Shown piece by piece: positions 1-9,982 of a DNA stretch of 25,721 nucleotides. Made by a program: the position numbers and the translations under genes. The stretch lies in contig JALKBU010000755.1 of assembly GCA_023091735.1 (NCBI GenBank), positions 1-25,721 on the forward strand, given 5' to 3'. This DNA comes from Trichomonas tenax (Eukaryota > Parabasalia > Trichomonadida > Trichomonadidae). Under the pieces are notes generated by a model, which saw only the letters and a program-made list of their open reading frames with translations, ran no database searches and was not told where the DNA came from. Position 1 is the stretch's first letter. Every line of letters begins with the position of its first letter.

Positions 1-565
1 AGTCTATATTTCATTAAAATATTAGATATATCTTGCATCAAAAACATTGATTTGCCATGATGTGCTTTACTCATTATAATATATTATATTACCATTGTAT
101 AGCATTTTTATAACGTAAAATATGTTGCTGTCAATGATAAATAGGTAAATCTAATAACAAATATGCTTTTTAGCTTTTTTTTTAAAATATTCCAAGTGTT
201 CACACATAAGCTCTGCGTGTTATTCTCCCAAAAATAATGATGACTCTTTTTTTGCGCGTCTCAATTTGCAAAGTTTATTAAATTGAGAAGAATAGAGCGG
301 GAAAATTTGAAAAGAATCATTAGTGTTTAAAAATATATCAATTTAAGTTTAAGAAACTAATCTCATCAATTTAAAAATAAACTATATAATAGTCAGAAAA
401 TTTATTCATAGTGTGATGTCTGAATAAATTTTTTCAGATAGATATGATTCGTATCTGTGCGAATATTTTCTATGTGAGAATATTATTTACACAGATGATA
501 ATTCAAAAGCACAACAATTAATGGAGAATCTAATCAAAAATTTTAGCGTCAAATTTATATAAAAA
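1..565. other. AT-rich upstream region of the BEACH gene
   Basis: No convincing gene is seen. The stretch is strongly AT-rich. It holds two GC-containing words resembling E2F-type sites (TTTGCGCG near 251-258 and GCGGGAAAA at 297-305). It also holds a 12-bp inverted repeat (397-408 with 421-432) and a weaker one pairing ATCTGTG at 453-459 with CACAGAT at 490-496. It is probably the 5' flank and promoter region of the gene starting at 566, but no functional element can be proved from sequence alone. Confidence 0.5.
549..553 (+). promoter_or_regulatory. candidate initiator (Inr-like TCA) of the BEACH gene
   Basis: TCAAA lies 15 nt upstream of the ATG at 566. Trichomonad genes usually start transcription at an Inr of consensus TCA-Y-W a few bases before the start codon. 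Here the position after TCA is A rather than a pyrimidine, so the match is partial. Confidence 0.3.
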
Positions 566-3500
566 ATGGAAAATAATGAATTTATCGATTTCGCGAAATC
601 CAACTTCACGATGCTCTACAGTTCGATCAGCAGCGAACTTCTGAACCAGCTGCCCAATATACTGAAGAAGAAGTTCGATGAACCGAAATTTAAACCTCTG
701 AGGGACAGAAAGACGATTGTTATCGAAACCTTCGGCATTTCACAGCCTGTTACTGCTGAAGAAGTCTCTGTATTTAGCAGAATTCAAGATTATAAGACAC
801 AATTGAACGTAAAAGATTGTTTTTCGATACTGAATCGCGCATTGCTTCACATCGATCAAAGATTCACGAATATTCTCAATTCTGAACTCGTACAGATGGT
901 TTTGGGACCTTATTCCGTGTTTAATAGATATTTCGATTTTATATCAACTTGCGATATCAAAAAGATTGACAAACTCGATTACATATTCACGGTAATAAAG
1001 AATCTAACGATGATTTTGATCAATAAAATGAAAGACAACTTCGAATATCAATCTTACACAATTACGATTTTAGAAGGAATATACAAACTATACAACTCAA
1101 GCGACTTCAGAGGATCTTCTCATAAGTTGTTTAAATTATCACACGATTTTATCGATTCATATTTGAAGAATACAAACAAAAACACAACAGATGCCTTTCT
1201 TAAGCAGTTTACGAATGTTCTATCGCTCTCTGTTGAGACAAGAACACAAGATGAAAATATCTTCATTGCGCAAAACTTGATATATCTGTTTTATAGATAC
1301 CCATTAGATACATTATTGATCGAATCGTGGGTTAATTTAATTAATTTTGCATACAAACAAATTATTTCATGCAATGTCGAACAAGTTCGTTTTGAAACAG
1401 ATTTTTTCGAAATTAACTTTAAGATATGGCAATGCTTCTTCCAGAACGTCCAATTTGAATCAGAACTTAAAATTCCTGTAACAAAATATAAAATTGGAAA
1501 TTTAGATTTCGATAAATACAGGGAAGATCACAAAGACTATATATTAGACACAAAAGGGCAGTTTAGAATTCATGATTTAGCAAACAAATTACTTCCATTT
1601 TTCACAGAATTCGTAAAAGTTTTTCAACTAAATTCATATGTCGAAAAATTCATTAAAACATGCGAAAAAACGTCAGATATCGAATATAACAAGGCTCTGT
1701 TAGTAATGTGTTATGTATTGACATCAGAACTACAAAGCAATGTATTCTTTGGACCAACAATTAAATTACAATCATTCATTACTGCAAAAGTATTTGGAAA
1801 GAAATATTCTTGGGAAGTTCGTGATACAGTTCTTCGTCTTCTTCATAAATATTACTACAATCCTCAGTCAGGAGTTCCCCATGCAATATATCTTCTGTTG
1901 GAGGATGAAGCACAGTTTTATCACTTCTATCCATTATTCCTCCAATTCGCAACACAACCAGATGCAATATTCTGGAAGTTTGTGAAAAATTCACAAGAAA
2001 TTATATCAAAACTTGCAGTTTACGCATTAACAAATGACTTTATTTTCGATTTTCTCAGATATATGATATTAAAGTTCCCGAGAGACACAATATCGATCAC
2101 TGTATTTAAAGAAACAGGTAAAGAATACGTCATTGTTGATTTACTTGAAAAAAGAATGCTCGATCATCCAGATACGTTTATTCAGATTGTTTCAAAGTCA
2201 TATGCTGTCGATTGTTATTTATCTAACACGATTATTAAAGCCATGGAATGCCCCGATATAGAGATCAACAAAAACATGTTGACATTGATTGGAAATTCAT
2301 CATTTTTGGATTTAGGATTTGACAAAAACGAATTGTTGAGAATTTTGATGCTTCAAGCGACAAAGAATAAAATGCATTTGGAAGTCATCAGTGTTCTCAC
2401 TAAATTAGTTGCAAGCAATTCAGTTTACAGCAATTTCATTCTAAAGCAAGAACCAAACTTTTTTCTTGATTTAATTAAATGCAGCACATCAATAGATTTA
2501 GTTCAACCATTAATTGGACTCTGTTTAGGAGATTCCAATCCTGAGAAAATTAATGATGATTCAACACCAATCATTCAATTCCCACCAGGTATCAAATATC
2601 TTCTCAAACGTGCGAAAATTGCTGGAAAAGAACTTATTATATCAAAGAAACTCGTTCAACTTGGACAACACAGAGCAAATGCCGAAAAGATGCTTCTTGA
2701 AGGCGCCTATAAGTTTGCTCTCAACAATATTAAGAAATGCACAGACATGTCTGAACTTTTAACATCTTCTTTGGATTTAATCAAATTGTTATTCCAATCG
2801 CAATTCACAACATCAATGTTCCAACAGTTGATTCAAACATTGCAAGCAATCGATTTTAGATTCTCCGATTTAATATTCCAAATGCTTTTGGAGCTCATTT
2901 ACTGGAGCGAGCTTTCTCAAGATATGTGGTCTTTCGTTATGTCACAGAAGGATTCCGGCATTTGGGATAACAATGTTTTAATCCAACCGATGACAACAAT
3001 TGCTTTTAGAATTTGTATAACAAATATGGCTCTCGATGTCAACACTCCTTTTATGGATCCATTATTCTCTCTCACTAAAGGATCTAAGACTCTTAACATT
3101 ATGCTAAAAAGGACAGATAAAGAAGGAAATTGCAGTCTTCACGTTATCACTGGACGCGAAATGATCAAAGCAGAATTTTCTCCAAACTGCATTAAAATTG
3201 GAAGTTGGATGAATTTCATCATCAAATTCAATCTTCCCGAAATAACAATTAAGATTGATTCCGAAGAACAAACATTTAATGTCCCTCTTGAAGCAAATCC
3301 AGAAGAATGCAACATTTCTTTCGCAAGCCTTCAAGGTGCAGCTTCTCTTGATTGCATGATTTCGGCAATTTCTATTACTCAAGATATAGAAATCACGGAC
3401 TTCATTGATAACTTTAAAGAGCCTCTTCACACACCACAATTTTACAGGAAATATTCACCAAGATGCGTTTCTGGAAATACAATTCAGTTCATTGATTACG

Positions 3501-6500
3501 AGAACAACAGTTTAACAGCGAAAATCACAGGAACAGTTTCCGCAAAACAAAGCAATATTATTGATATGTTGAAGAATGCAGATCACTTATACAGCTTAGT
3601 TCCTGTCATCAGAAAGTTCTGCAATAGACGAGACTCGAAATTACCTGCAAATTCATCGAACCAAAACATCACTGTAATATTATTGAAGATTTTCAAGATT
3701 CTCTTCGACATGGATGATAAACTATGCACAGAATTCGTCAGAAAGGATTATTTCAAGTACTTCGCATCATCATTAATCAAACTCAACATGAAATTCATTA
3801 ATGAAGATTTCTTGAATGAAGCGATTAATTTGCTCAATACTCAGCTTCATGATAAAGTTGCAGCAGCATTTTTCTTGAACATCGATTTCGCTTACAGAAT
3901 GGAAGATATCCCATATTTCATTGAGAACTTCGCTATGAGAGCATACAACAAGATGAGCTCTGCTTTCCATCAGAGAGAATTAGTTATGATATATTATGGA
4001 GGCGCAATAGAAAAGAATATTAAACCATGCATCGATTTCGCTGAAATGATTATCAAAGATCCACAGTTCAACGTTGATAAATCATTCATTTTCATTTACC
4101 CGTTATGGTATAATCTCCCATTGGGCAAGTTCAAAGAATTAATGGCGAAGTTTGATGTCTATGAATTCATCAATGGAAGTATTTATAATTGCTTCCTTCC
4201 GTGGTTGTTGATGCTTGGTTCACATGATAGTAAAATACAAGAATTCGGAGTGGACAACTTCTTGATGCAGTTCATTAATCACAAAATGCAGAATGATGTT
4301 AACGACTTCGATATGAGAAAGATCACAACTTTAGCAATGATGAATTTTGCTCAATCAGAGGGTGATTTCAATATTAGTTTCATTGAAGAACTCGTTAAGC
4401 ACAACTATACGATCCCTTTGCTGCTGAGAATCATGGCTTATAAGATGAAGCCAGAGGAATGTATTAAATGGCTCTCAGACAAAATGAAGAATCCTGATAT
4501 CAGACAAACTTTCGCTGACTGTCAATATTGGCAGTTCTATTTGGTTTATTTCATGTTCACTATTGATATCATTAACGTTGACATCATAGTTAATGTTGTT
4601 GCTTGCAATTTATCAGGATTACCGACATTATTCAGAACAATCGAAATGTTTATAATCAACACCAAAGATAAATCAAATTGGTTCGAAATTGAAGTCGATA
4701 TTCTCAAGAAGATTCCAAGATCAGCAATCCAGAAAGATTTATCTTCATACATTTCATGCATTGCTCCTTTATGTTTATATCAAATTACATTGTACACGAA
4801 AGCAAGAGCGCCAATGATTCCTGGACAATTCAATAATTTTGTTGAATATCTTTATCAAAATCCATCGGTAGCAATCAAGAAGACAGCGACAAAAGACAAA
4901 GAGTTACTAGAATATGCATTAAGTACTGTTGATTTAGCAACTAATGCTCAAATAGAAATTTTCGGTGTTCAATTTGATGTTTTGCTTTTGTATATCGATT
5001 TACTCGATGAATACGCAAAGATTGCTGATGATGATCAAATGTCTGTTTATTTGGATAAAATCTCGTCAAAGGTTTTAGAAGCTTCTAAAGAAATTCAGAC
5101 ACAAGCTGTTTCAAACATCAATAAAATCATCAATGGAAAGCTTCACGAAGATCTTGAAAATATTCACGATGTTACTGTTCGTCCTGTTTCATCATTCTAT
5201 GCCAAATTTGGAGAATTATTCCCATCAAAGTTTGAACACGAGTTCATTTTATTTAGATCAAATTACCACTTTTATATCGAAGGATGTGTCAATGAAAAGA
5301 AATCCAAACTCGAAAATGGCAATGATTCTTTATTCAAGACATGCATTCCATCTTCATATAAGCATTATTATAGCGATTTTTTGGTATCTAAGTCAGACAG
5401 AGGAACAGAATATCACGATAATAATTTGGCTGAAATTGAGCATTTCTTCAAGACGAATGGATCTCTGTGGTCTGATCGTTCTATTAAATCACTGTTCGAA
5501 GTTTCATCTTATGTCAATAGGAAAGGCGGAAGAACATTATTGGAGATAGGAAACAAAGACAAAACATCAACGCACTTCTTGAATTCGGATTCAATTTTCC
5601 CTGTCGCTCGTCATTATTCTTCAATTGATTTCATGCAGAATGCTTTGGCGATTTCGATCAAAGGAATCTTTTCTGGTGTTGCGAGAGCCGATGGAAACTA
5701 TGTCAGATTTGAAGGTACGACAATGACCAACATTCAGTTTTATGTTGATATAAGAATCACTGAAATTGAATTCATTTTCGAAAGAAAATATCTCGGAAAA
5801 GACATCGCGTGCGAGATTTTCTGCTCATTTAATTCTCCTCTGTTTTTGGTTTTCCCAACTGCCGACGAAAGAGATGATTTCTTAAATATTGTTTCAATGA
5901 AGTGGCACATTAACACAACAGAGAAGATTGAAGAGAAAGGAAGAATTCCAGAAATCAAAGGCAAATTCGATCTCTTCACAGAGCTGCGAAATATCAATGA
6001 TGGAATTGTCATTAACAGGTCCAAATATGATCTCATTAAGACCGTTAATGAAATCGATATCCAAGACAGATGGGTCAATGGTGAAATCACAACATTCATG
6101 TATTTGGCGTGTTTGAACATTCTCAATGGAAGATCATTTAATAACTTATCATGTTATCCATTCTTCCCATGGATATTCCAAGATTTCGACAAACTTGAGC
6201 CTCGCGATCTCTCAAGAGCGAATATGACTGTTGAGCGTGCGGAAGAATTCAAGAATTCAACAGTTCCTGTTGGATATGGTTATTCCAATCCACCCGACAT
6301 TGTTATTCACATGGTCAGAGTTCAGCCTTTCTACAGAATACAACTTGATTATCAAAAACATTTTGAATTCAAAGGACGATCATTCACGCGCATAAAGATG
6401 AGTTCATCGTCAGACAGACACACAGAATGCCTTGAAGAGATGTTTTCATTCCCTTACTTCTTAGTTGATGCAATGAAGAAACCAATTTGGAAGGATGATA

Positions 6501-7672
6501 ATCGAGAAGGTTCTGCAGATGTTGAACTTCCAATTTGGGCACAAGTATCACATCAAAAGGAATCAAATAGCATGTGTTCAGCTGTTAAGTTCATTTCTCT
6601 ACATCGCCTTCTTCTTGAGACTCACGCAAGCAAAGATATCCATAAGTGGCTCGATATCATGTATGGCGTTGAACGTGGAAACTCGAAGCTCGGAGAATTC
6701 ATCAATGTTGATGATATAAATGCTGGAACAGAAACATTCAAGATGATTTATTCTCCAACAGAGAAATTGTTCAATGCTGCACATAAGAAGAGAGCAATCA
6801 AAGAAGAAAAGATTGATGTGTCTGAGAAAGATTGCGTCAACACAATTGTTTATTATAACAAGAAGTTCGCTATTACAGAAAATGGACAGGCATTTTACAA
6901 CAATGAGCAATTTGATGGAATGCTGATGAACAGAAACATTGTTGGTGTCTGTCCAAGCTTAGATACAATCATATATCTCAACGAAAAGAATACAACAATG
7001 AACGAATCGTTTGTTATTATTCAAAATATTTCCACACATTCTCTTAAATTCATTTGTCACAAATCATCTCTTATCACTGCCGCAGCCGTTGCTGGTGAAC
7101 GTCTTCTCATTACTGGTGGAAACCACGGTGACATCAATATATGGTCTCTGCCTGGACAGACTTGGATAAGAGGATTCTCATTCCATCTGTCTCCAATCAA
7201 GAAGATTGAGATGTCTGCTGATTGTGGCCTCATTTGCAGCATTGATATCGACAACAACCTTGTTTTGAGTTCCATAGAAGGCGGCTTTATTTCCACGATC
7301 TCAGGTGTCGACTCTTCTCATGGTTTGTTTGTCTACAAGAGCGGAAATGTTGTCGTTGTTGGCAGTTCATCGATCACTGTTTTCGACAGCATCGGAGAGC
7401 AAATTTGCTCAATCGATTGCGGAACCATCATCAGTGCACGAAAGACTGTATTTCATGGCTGCGTTGAGTGCATCTCTGTTGGCATTCGCAATGGCTATGA
7501 GCTGTTCATTGAAGTCTTCAGATTGACTGGAGAAGAGATTGAATCACTTCGTCAGCATTCACTCGAAAGCGTTGACATGTTTGATATCAACACAACAGGA
7601 ACACTGATGACTATTATCAATGGAACAAAGATTTGCAAAGTTCCACTTCAACCACAATTGTTTAATGTTTAA
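566..7672 (+). CDS. BEACH domain protein with ConA-like, PH-BEACH and WD40 regions
   Basis: This 2368-residue intronless ORF has the architecture of the LRBA/neurobeachin/lysosomal-trafficking-regulator class, large scaffolds that act on the cytosolic face of membranes in vesicle trafficking. Residues 1 to about 820 are helix-rich without a recognised motif. About 830-960 resembles the concanavalin-like module of these proteins (GSWMNFIIKFNLP). About 1680-1795 fits the PH-BEACH module. The BEACH domain spans about 1822-2075, with RWVNGEITTF near 1835, YPFFPWIFQDF near 1864, GYGYSNPP, DVELPIWA near 1985 and HKWLDIMYG near 2026. The C-terminus (about 2100-2360) holds degenerate WD40 blades such as LLITGGNHGDINIWSL. 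Between the conserved modules, residues 960-1680 look alpha-solenoid-like. The ATG is the first in the long frame and follows a TCA box; the stop is TAA. BEACH assignment is firm; the specific paralogue and cargo are unknown. Confidence 0.95.
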   Translation: MENNEFIDFAKSNFTMLYSSISSELLNQLPNILKKKFDEPKFKPLRDRKTIVIETFGISQPVTAEEVSVFSRIQDYKTQLNVKDCFSILNRALLHIDQRFTNILNSELVQMVLGPYSVFNRYFDFISTCDIKKIDKLDYIFTVIKNLTMILINKMKDNFEYQSYTITILEGIYKLYNSSDFRGSSHKLFKLSHDFIDSYLKNTNKNTTDAFLKQFTNVLSLSVETRTQDENIFIAQNLIYLFYRYPLDTLLIESWVNLINFAYKQIISCNVEQVRFETDFFEINFKIWQCFFQNVQFESELKIPVTKYKIGNLDFDKYREDHKDYILDTKGQFRIHDLANKLLPFFTEFVKVFQLNSYVEKFIKTCEKTSDIEYNKALLVMCYVLTSELQSNVFFGPTIKLQSFITAKVFGKKYSWEVRDTVLRLLHKYYYNPQSGVPHAIYLLLEDEAQFYHFYPLFLQFATQPDAIFWKFVKNSQEIISKLAVYALTNDFIFDFLRYMILKFPRDTISITVFKETGKEYVIVDLLEKRMLDHPDTFIQIVSKSYAVDCYLSNTIIKAMECPDIEINKNMLTLIGNSSFLDLGFDKNELLRILMLQATKNKMHLEVISVLTKLVASNSVYSNFILKQEPNFFLDLIKCSTSIDLVQPLIGLCLGDSNPEKINDDSTPIIQFPPGIKYLLKRAKIAGKELIISKKLVQLGQHRANAEKMLLEGAYKFALNNIKKCTDMSELLTSSLDLIKLLFQSQFTTSMFQQLIQTLQAIDFRFSDLIFQMLLELIYWSELSQDMWSFVMSQKDSGIWDNNVLIQPMTTIAFRICITNMALDVNTPFMDPLFSLTKGSKTLNIMLKRTDKEGNCSLHVITGREMIKAEFSPNCIKIGSWMNFIIKFNLPEITIKIDSEEQTFNVPLEANPEECNISFASLQGAASLDCMISAISITQDIEITDFIDNFKEPLHTPQFYRKYSPRCVSGNTIQFIDYENNSLTAKITGTVSAKQSNIIDMLKNADHLYSLVPVIRKFCNRRDSKLPANSSNQNITVILLKIFKILFDMDDKLCTEFVRKDYFKYFASSLIKLNMKFINEDFLNEAINLLNTQLHDKVAAAFFLNIDFAYRMEDIPYFIENFAMRAYNKMSSAFHQRELVMIYYGGAIEKNIKPCIDFAEMIIKDPQFNVDKSFIFIYPLWYNLPLGKFKELMAKFDVYEFINGSIYNCFLPWLLMLGSHDSKIQEFGVDNFLMQFINHKMQNDVNDFDMRKITTLAMMNFAQSEGDFNISFIEELVKHNYTIPLLLRIMAYKMKPEECIKWLSDKMKNPDIRQTFADCQYWQFYLVYFMFTIDIINVDIIVNVVACNLSGLPTLFRTIEMFIINTKDKSNWFEIEVDILKKIPRSAIQKDLSSYISCIAPLCLYQITLYTKARAPMIPGQFNNFVEYLYQNPSVAIKKTATKDKELLEYALSTVDLATNAQIEIFGVQFDVLLLYIDLLDEYAKIADDDQMSVYLDKISSKVLEASKEIQTQAVSNINKIINGKLHEDLENIHDVTVRPVSSFYAKFGELFPSKFEHEFILFRSNYHFYIEGCVNEKKSKLENGNDSLFKTCIPSSYKHYYSDFLVSKSDRGTEYHDNNLAEIEHFFKTNGSLWSDRSIKSLFEVSSYVNRKGGRTLLEIGNKDKTSTHFLNSDSIFPVARHYSSIDFMQNALAISIKGIFSGVARADGNYVRFEGTTMTNIQFYVDIRITEIEFIFERKYLGKDIACEIFCSFNSPLFLVFPTADERDDFLNIVSMKWHINTTEKIEEKGRIPEIKGKFDLFTELRNINDGIVINRSKYDLIKTVNEIDIQDRWVNGEITTFMYLACLNILNGRSFNNLSCYPFFPWIFQDFDKLEPRDLSRANMTVERAEEFKNSTVPVGYGYSNPPDIVIHMVRVQPFYRIQLDYQKHFEFKGRSFTRIKMSSSSDRHTECLEEMFSFPYFLVDAMKKPIWKDDNREGSADVELPIWAQVSHQKESNSMCSAVKFISLHRLLLETHASKDIHKWLDIMYGVERGNSKLGEFINVDDINAGTETFKMIYSPTEKLFNAAHKKRAIKEEKIDVSEKDCVNTIVYYNKKFAITENGQAFYNNEQFDGMLMNRNIVGVCPSLDTIIYLNEKNTTMNESFVIIQNISTHSLKFICHKSSLITAAAVAGERLLITGGNHGDINIWSLPGQTWIRGFSFHLSPIKKIEMSADCGLICSIDIDNNLVLSSIEGGFISTISGVDSSHGLFVYKSGNVVVVGSSSITVFDSIGEQICSIDCGTIISARKTVFHGCVECISVGIRNGYELFIEVFRLTGEEIESLRQHSLESVDMFDINTTGTLMTIINGTKICKVPLQPQLFNV

Positions 7673-7825
7673 TTTTATTTGTTGTTTATTTTATAAATTG
7701 TTTTATTTATTCGAAACCAATTTAACAAGTTTCATCTATAAATGCTGCAAAGAAACACGCTCCAGATAATAGGTAAGTCATTGGCTTTATCTCAACTTTA
7801 GCATCAATCTTTCAAATTATCGCCT
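7673..7825. other. spacer 3' of the BEACH gene
   Basis: Short AT-rich spacer between the convergent BEACH gene and the relic copy of the glycine-rich gene. No gene is seen. Confidence 0.5.
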
Positions 7826-8002
7826 TTCCATGCCCATACTAATCGAATAATGTATTAGCCGATTTGTTGGTATTATGTTTGTTGCAGATGTTGATGAATC
7901 ACTTATTGCGTTACATCCTTTTAATCCTGATACAAATGATGATCCACCTGCACCAGAGCCAACTCAGCAACCAACAACCATTCTAGATCCGCCTCCATTT
8001 GA
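7826..8002 (-). pseudogene. relic fragment of the glycine-rich family gene
   Basis: This stretch aligns with the minus-strand glycine-rich gene next door (matching about 8590-8810). Read from 8002 downwards it encodes a recognisable GSGAGGSSFVSG followed by AISDSSTSATNIIPTN, nearly the same as GFGAGGSSFVSG and AISDSSTSSTNIIPTN in the neighbour. One in-frame TGA replaces the Arg codon before the VG-GAGG segment. A deletion of roughly 45-50 bp joins HYS directly to the SMGMERR segment, which corresponds to YYGHGKAR. Only about 60 codons survive and there is no start. It is a dead partial copy in the same orientation as its neighbour, probably from an old tandem duplication. Confidence 0.8.
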
Positions 8003-8104
8003 ATCTTTTCTCTATTTTTTTATTTTTGATACACATTAAAAGAAAGTTTCATCAGATCCCACTCAGAAATAACTATTTCTCCTATGCAAGCACATATTTT
8101 ATTA

Positions 8105-8170
8105 ATTTTCCAAATGAATTTGTCTGATCACATTCAAATGCATCAATATACGAAAATTCATTTGGAAAAT
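8105..8170. repeat. 17-bp perfect inverted repeat (hairpin)
   Basis: Arm 8105-8121 (ATTTTCCAAATGAATTT) is the exact reverse complement of 8154-8170, with 32 nt between. It could fold into a stem-loop in RNA or be the ends of a tiny element. No target-site duplication is evident. Confidence 0.6.
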
Positions 8171-8374
8171 ATATCAAAATTTGCTATTCATTGATTATTT
8201 AGACATGTTTACTTTCGCTGAATAAAGCATCTATTATAAGGGAATCTTAAAGAATAAACACACATTCTTCCGGTCATTAATCAATGAAATATTTTTCTCT
8301 CAAACCAAACAAACAATGACATAACTGGGTGTGTTTTGTTGTCCCATTCATCTCATCATATCCTATATTTATAG

Positions 8375-8403
8375 TTTATAAATGATAAAATATCATTTAT
8401 AAA
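8375..8403. repeat. 12-bp perfect inverted repeat, 5-nt loop
   Basis: TTTATAAATGAT at 8375-8386 pairs with ATCATTTATAAA at 8392-8403. It sits just beyond the 3' end of the glycine-rich frame, so it may be an AT-rich 3' structure. It could also be chance in such AT-rich DNA. Confidence 0.45.
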
Positions 8404-8463
8404 AGCTATGCATATCCATGTGTTAATCATTCACTAAAGATTGAAAGAAATAAAATCAGTTAT

Positions 8464-9471
8464 TTATTCGATATCAGACGAAGTATAGCCAATAATAAAA
8501 ATGGCCATGAAATTCATTCGAAGAGATGAATAATCCCAATATTCTGAATGAACATCACTACTTATCAGTGTTATTCTTGCTTTTCCATGACCATAGTACT
8601 TTATTTCGCTTCCAGAAATCATCGATGCATTTTTGAATTTAAATCTCGAATAATGCGTTGGTTGATTTGTAGGTATAATATTTGTTGAAGATGTTGATGA
8701 ATCGCTTATCGCATAACATCCTTCCATTCCAGATACAAACGATGACCCACCTGCACCAAAGCCGACTCTGCAGCTAACTACATGATCTGCTCCACCTCCG
8801 AAATAACCACTTCCGCCTCCTGATCCAAATGCTTCTTCTTGCGCTTGACTACCTTTGCCAAATTCTCCATCTAAAGGAAATTTCTGAAAAACTGGATCAC
8901 TGCTCCTTCCCGATACTTCTCCTGATGTTTGAGAACCTCCAAATGTGTCAGTTAATGGATTTTTTTGAGGACATTCTGTCCATATGTTTGTCGTTCCATT
9001 AATTCCTTCAAATGTTCCTCCATGGCCGCCCTGAGCAATTCCATGGTATGAAGTGGATCCCCCGCCTCCAGCAGCAACCATTATTCGTGATTTTAATGAA
9101 TCAAAGTCACTCCAGAGTCCACTTTTCAATCGAATGTCTGTCGCACCTCCACCTGATGAACTCGGGCCATCTGTTTTGCTTGTTCTAATGGGAGAATCTC
9201 CACCTCCATTGGAACCGTTTCTGCATTGAATGCAGCCTTAGTTCCCAATGTAAAGATATAGAATTTGGTTTTGAATGAATTTGATATCTCCTTATGTGAA
9301 TGCTCCACGTCCTCCTTTGCTGGGATCATTAAGAAAATTAACTGGTGCGCCCCAAAGTTCGATTTTGTAAATTCCGGGTGAAAAGTTAATTTGATAATTG
9401 ATTTTGATATTCATATTTTAAAATTTCTCATTTTTAAATCCTAAGACAGTACCACAGTTTGAATCAATCAT
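8464..9471 (-). pseudogene. glycine-rich family protein, frame broken by three TAA codons
   Basis: Read from the ATG at 9471 to the TAA at 8464, one continuous 336-codon frame encodes a trichomonad glycine-rich protein. It has a beta-sandwich-like start (INFSPGIYKIELWGA), then SKGGRGAFT, LYLYIGN, NGSNGGGDSP, SSGGGATDIRLKSGLWSDF, SRIMVAAGGGG, FGSGGGSGYFGGG, FGAGGSSFVSGMEGC and YYGHGKARIT. These are hallmarks of the Gly-rich family (Pfam Gly_rich-like). Three in-frame TAA codons interrupt it, at 9420-9418, 9294-9292 and 9240-9238 (the last follows IGN, where family members have a sense codon). No frameshift is needed. The distal 221 codons from ATG 9129 are open and could still make a truncated product lacking the N-terminal sandwich. 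There is no clear signal peptide, and the C-terminus after RITLI is not family-like. Other long genes here avoid internal TAA, so a changed genetic code is not the explanation. Confidence 0.8.
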
Positions 9472-9982
9472 AGTCTATAAGAAGAACATTTTCATAGCTG
9501 TTGTTATTGATTTTTCATTACTTCAGATGTCATCATTCTGGATATTCATAATGGGACCTAGTGCAATACATTTTTCATCTTTTTCATCAAAATTACTCTT
9601 CAAAAAACATTATATCTGAATCGATCATAAAAATACTATTTTGAATCTGTGCCTCCATATATTTCGATTCTCTGTGGACTAATCTGTCAATGCCAAAAGA
9701 TCTGACCCTTTATATGTGTGACTAAACAACTTTTATTATATATCATTGTTCATTTGCTACGGGTTGCATCGCAAATGAAATTCCAAAGTCTATGCTATTG
9801 ATTGGTGATAAAGAAATGATTCATTCTTTAGATTACAAATACAGATAAAAATATTAAGAATTATGAATGAGTGATGCATATGGATTGCTGAAATAGATGG
9901 TGTTATAATTAAATATATCACCAAATCGTGAATATAAACATAATTTAATACAAACAAAAAAATATATATTAAACGGAGGAAA
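9472..9982. other. AT-rich spacer, no supported gene
   Basis: No intact gene is seen. On the minus strand there are short stretches with coding-like residues upstream of the glycine-rich frame (for example SNFDEKDEKCIALGPIMN near 9540-9600). Stops and frame changes break them and nothing recognisable emerges. Confidence 0.45.

Larger units (their letters stand above)
8003..8463. other. spacer with two perfect inverted repeats
   Basis: No gene is seen. The spacer contains a 17-bp perfect inverted repeat (8105-8121 and 8154-8170, 32-nt loop) and a 12-bp one (8375-8386 and 8392-8403, 5-nt loop). It separates the two copies of the glycine-rich family. Confidence 0.5.

Noticed and set aside
9126..9329. 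67-codon minus-strand ORF upstream of the glycine-rich frame
   Set aside because: It is in a different frame from the family sequence; the correct frame over the same DNA encodes LYLYIGN, NGSNGGGDSP and GGGATDIRLK, so this ORF is a shadow.
8464..9471. Reassigned TAA codon (as in some diplomonads) as explanation of the broken glycine-rich frame
   Set aside because: Long intact genes in the window contain no internal TAA and several end with it, so the code looks standard.
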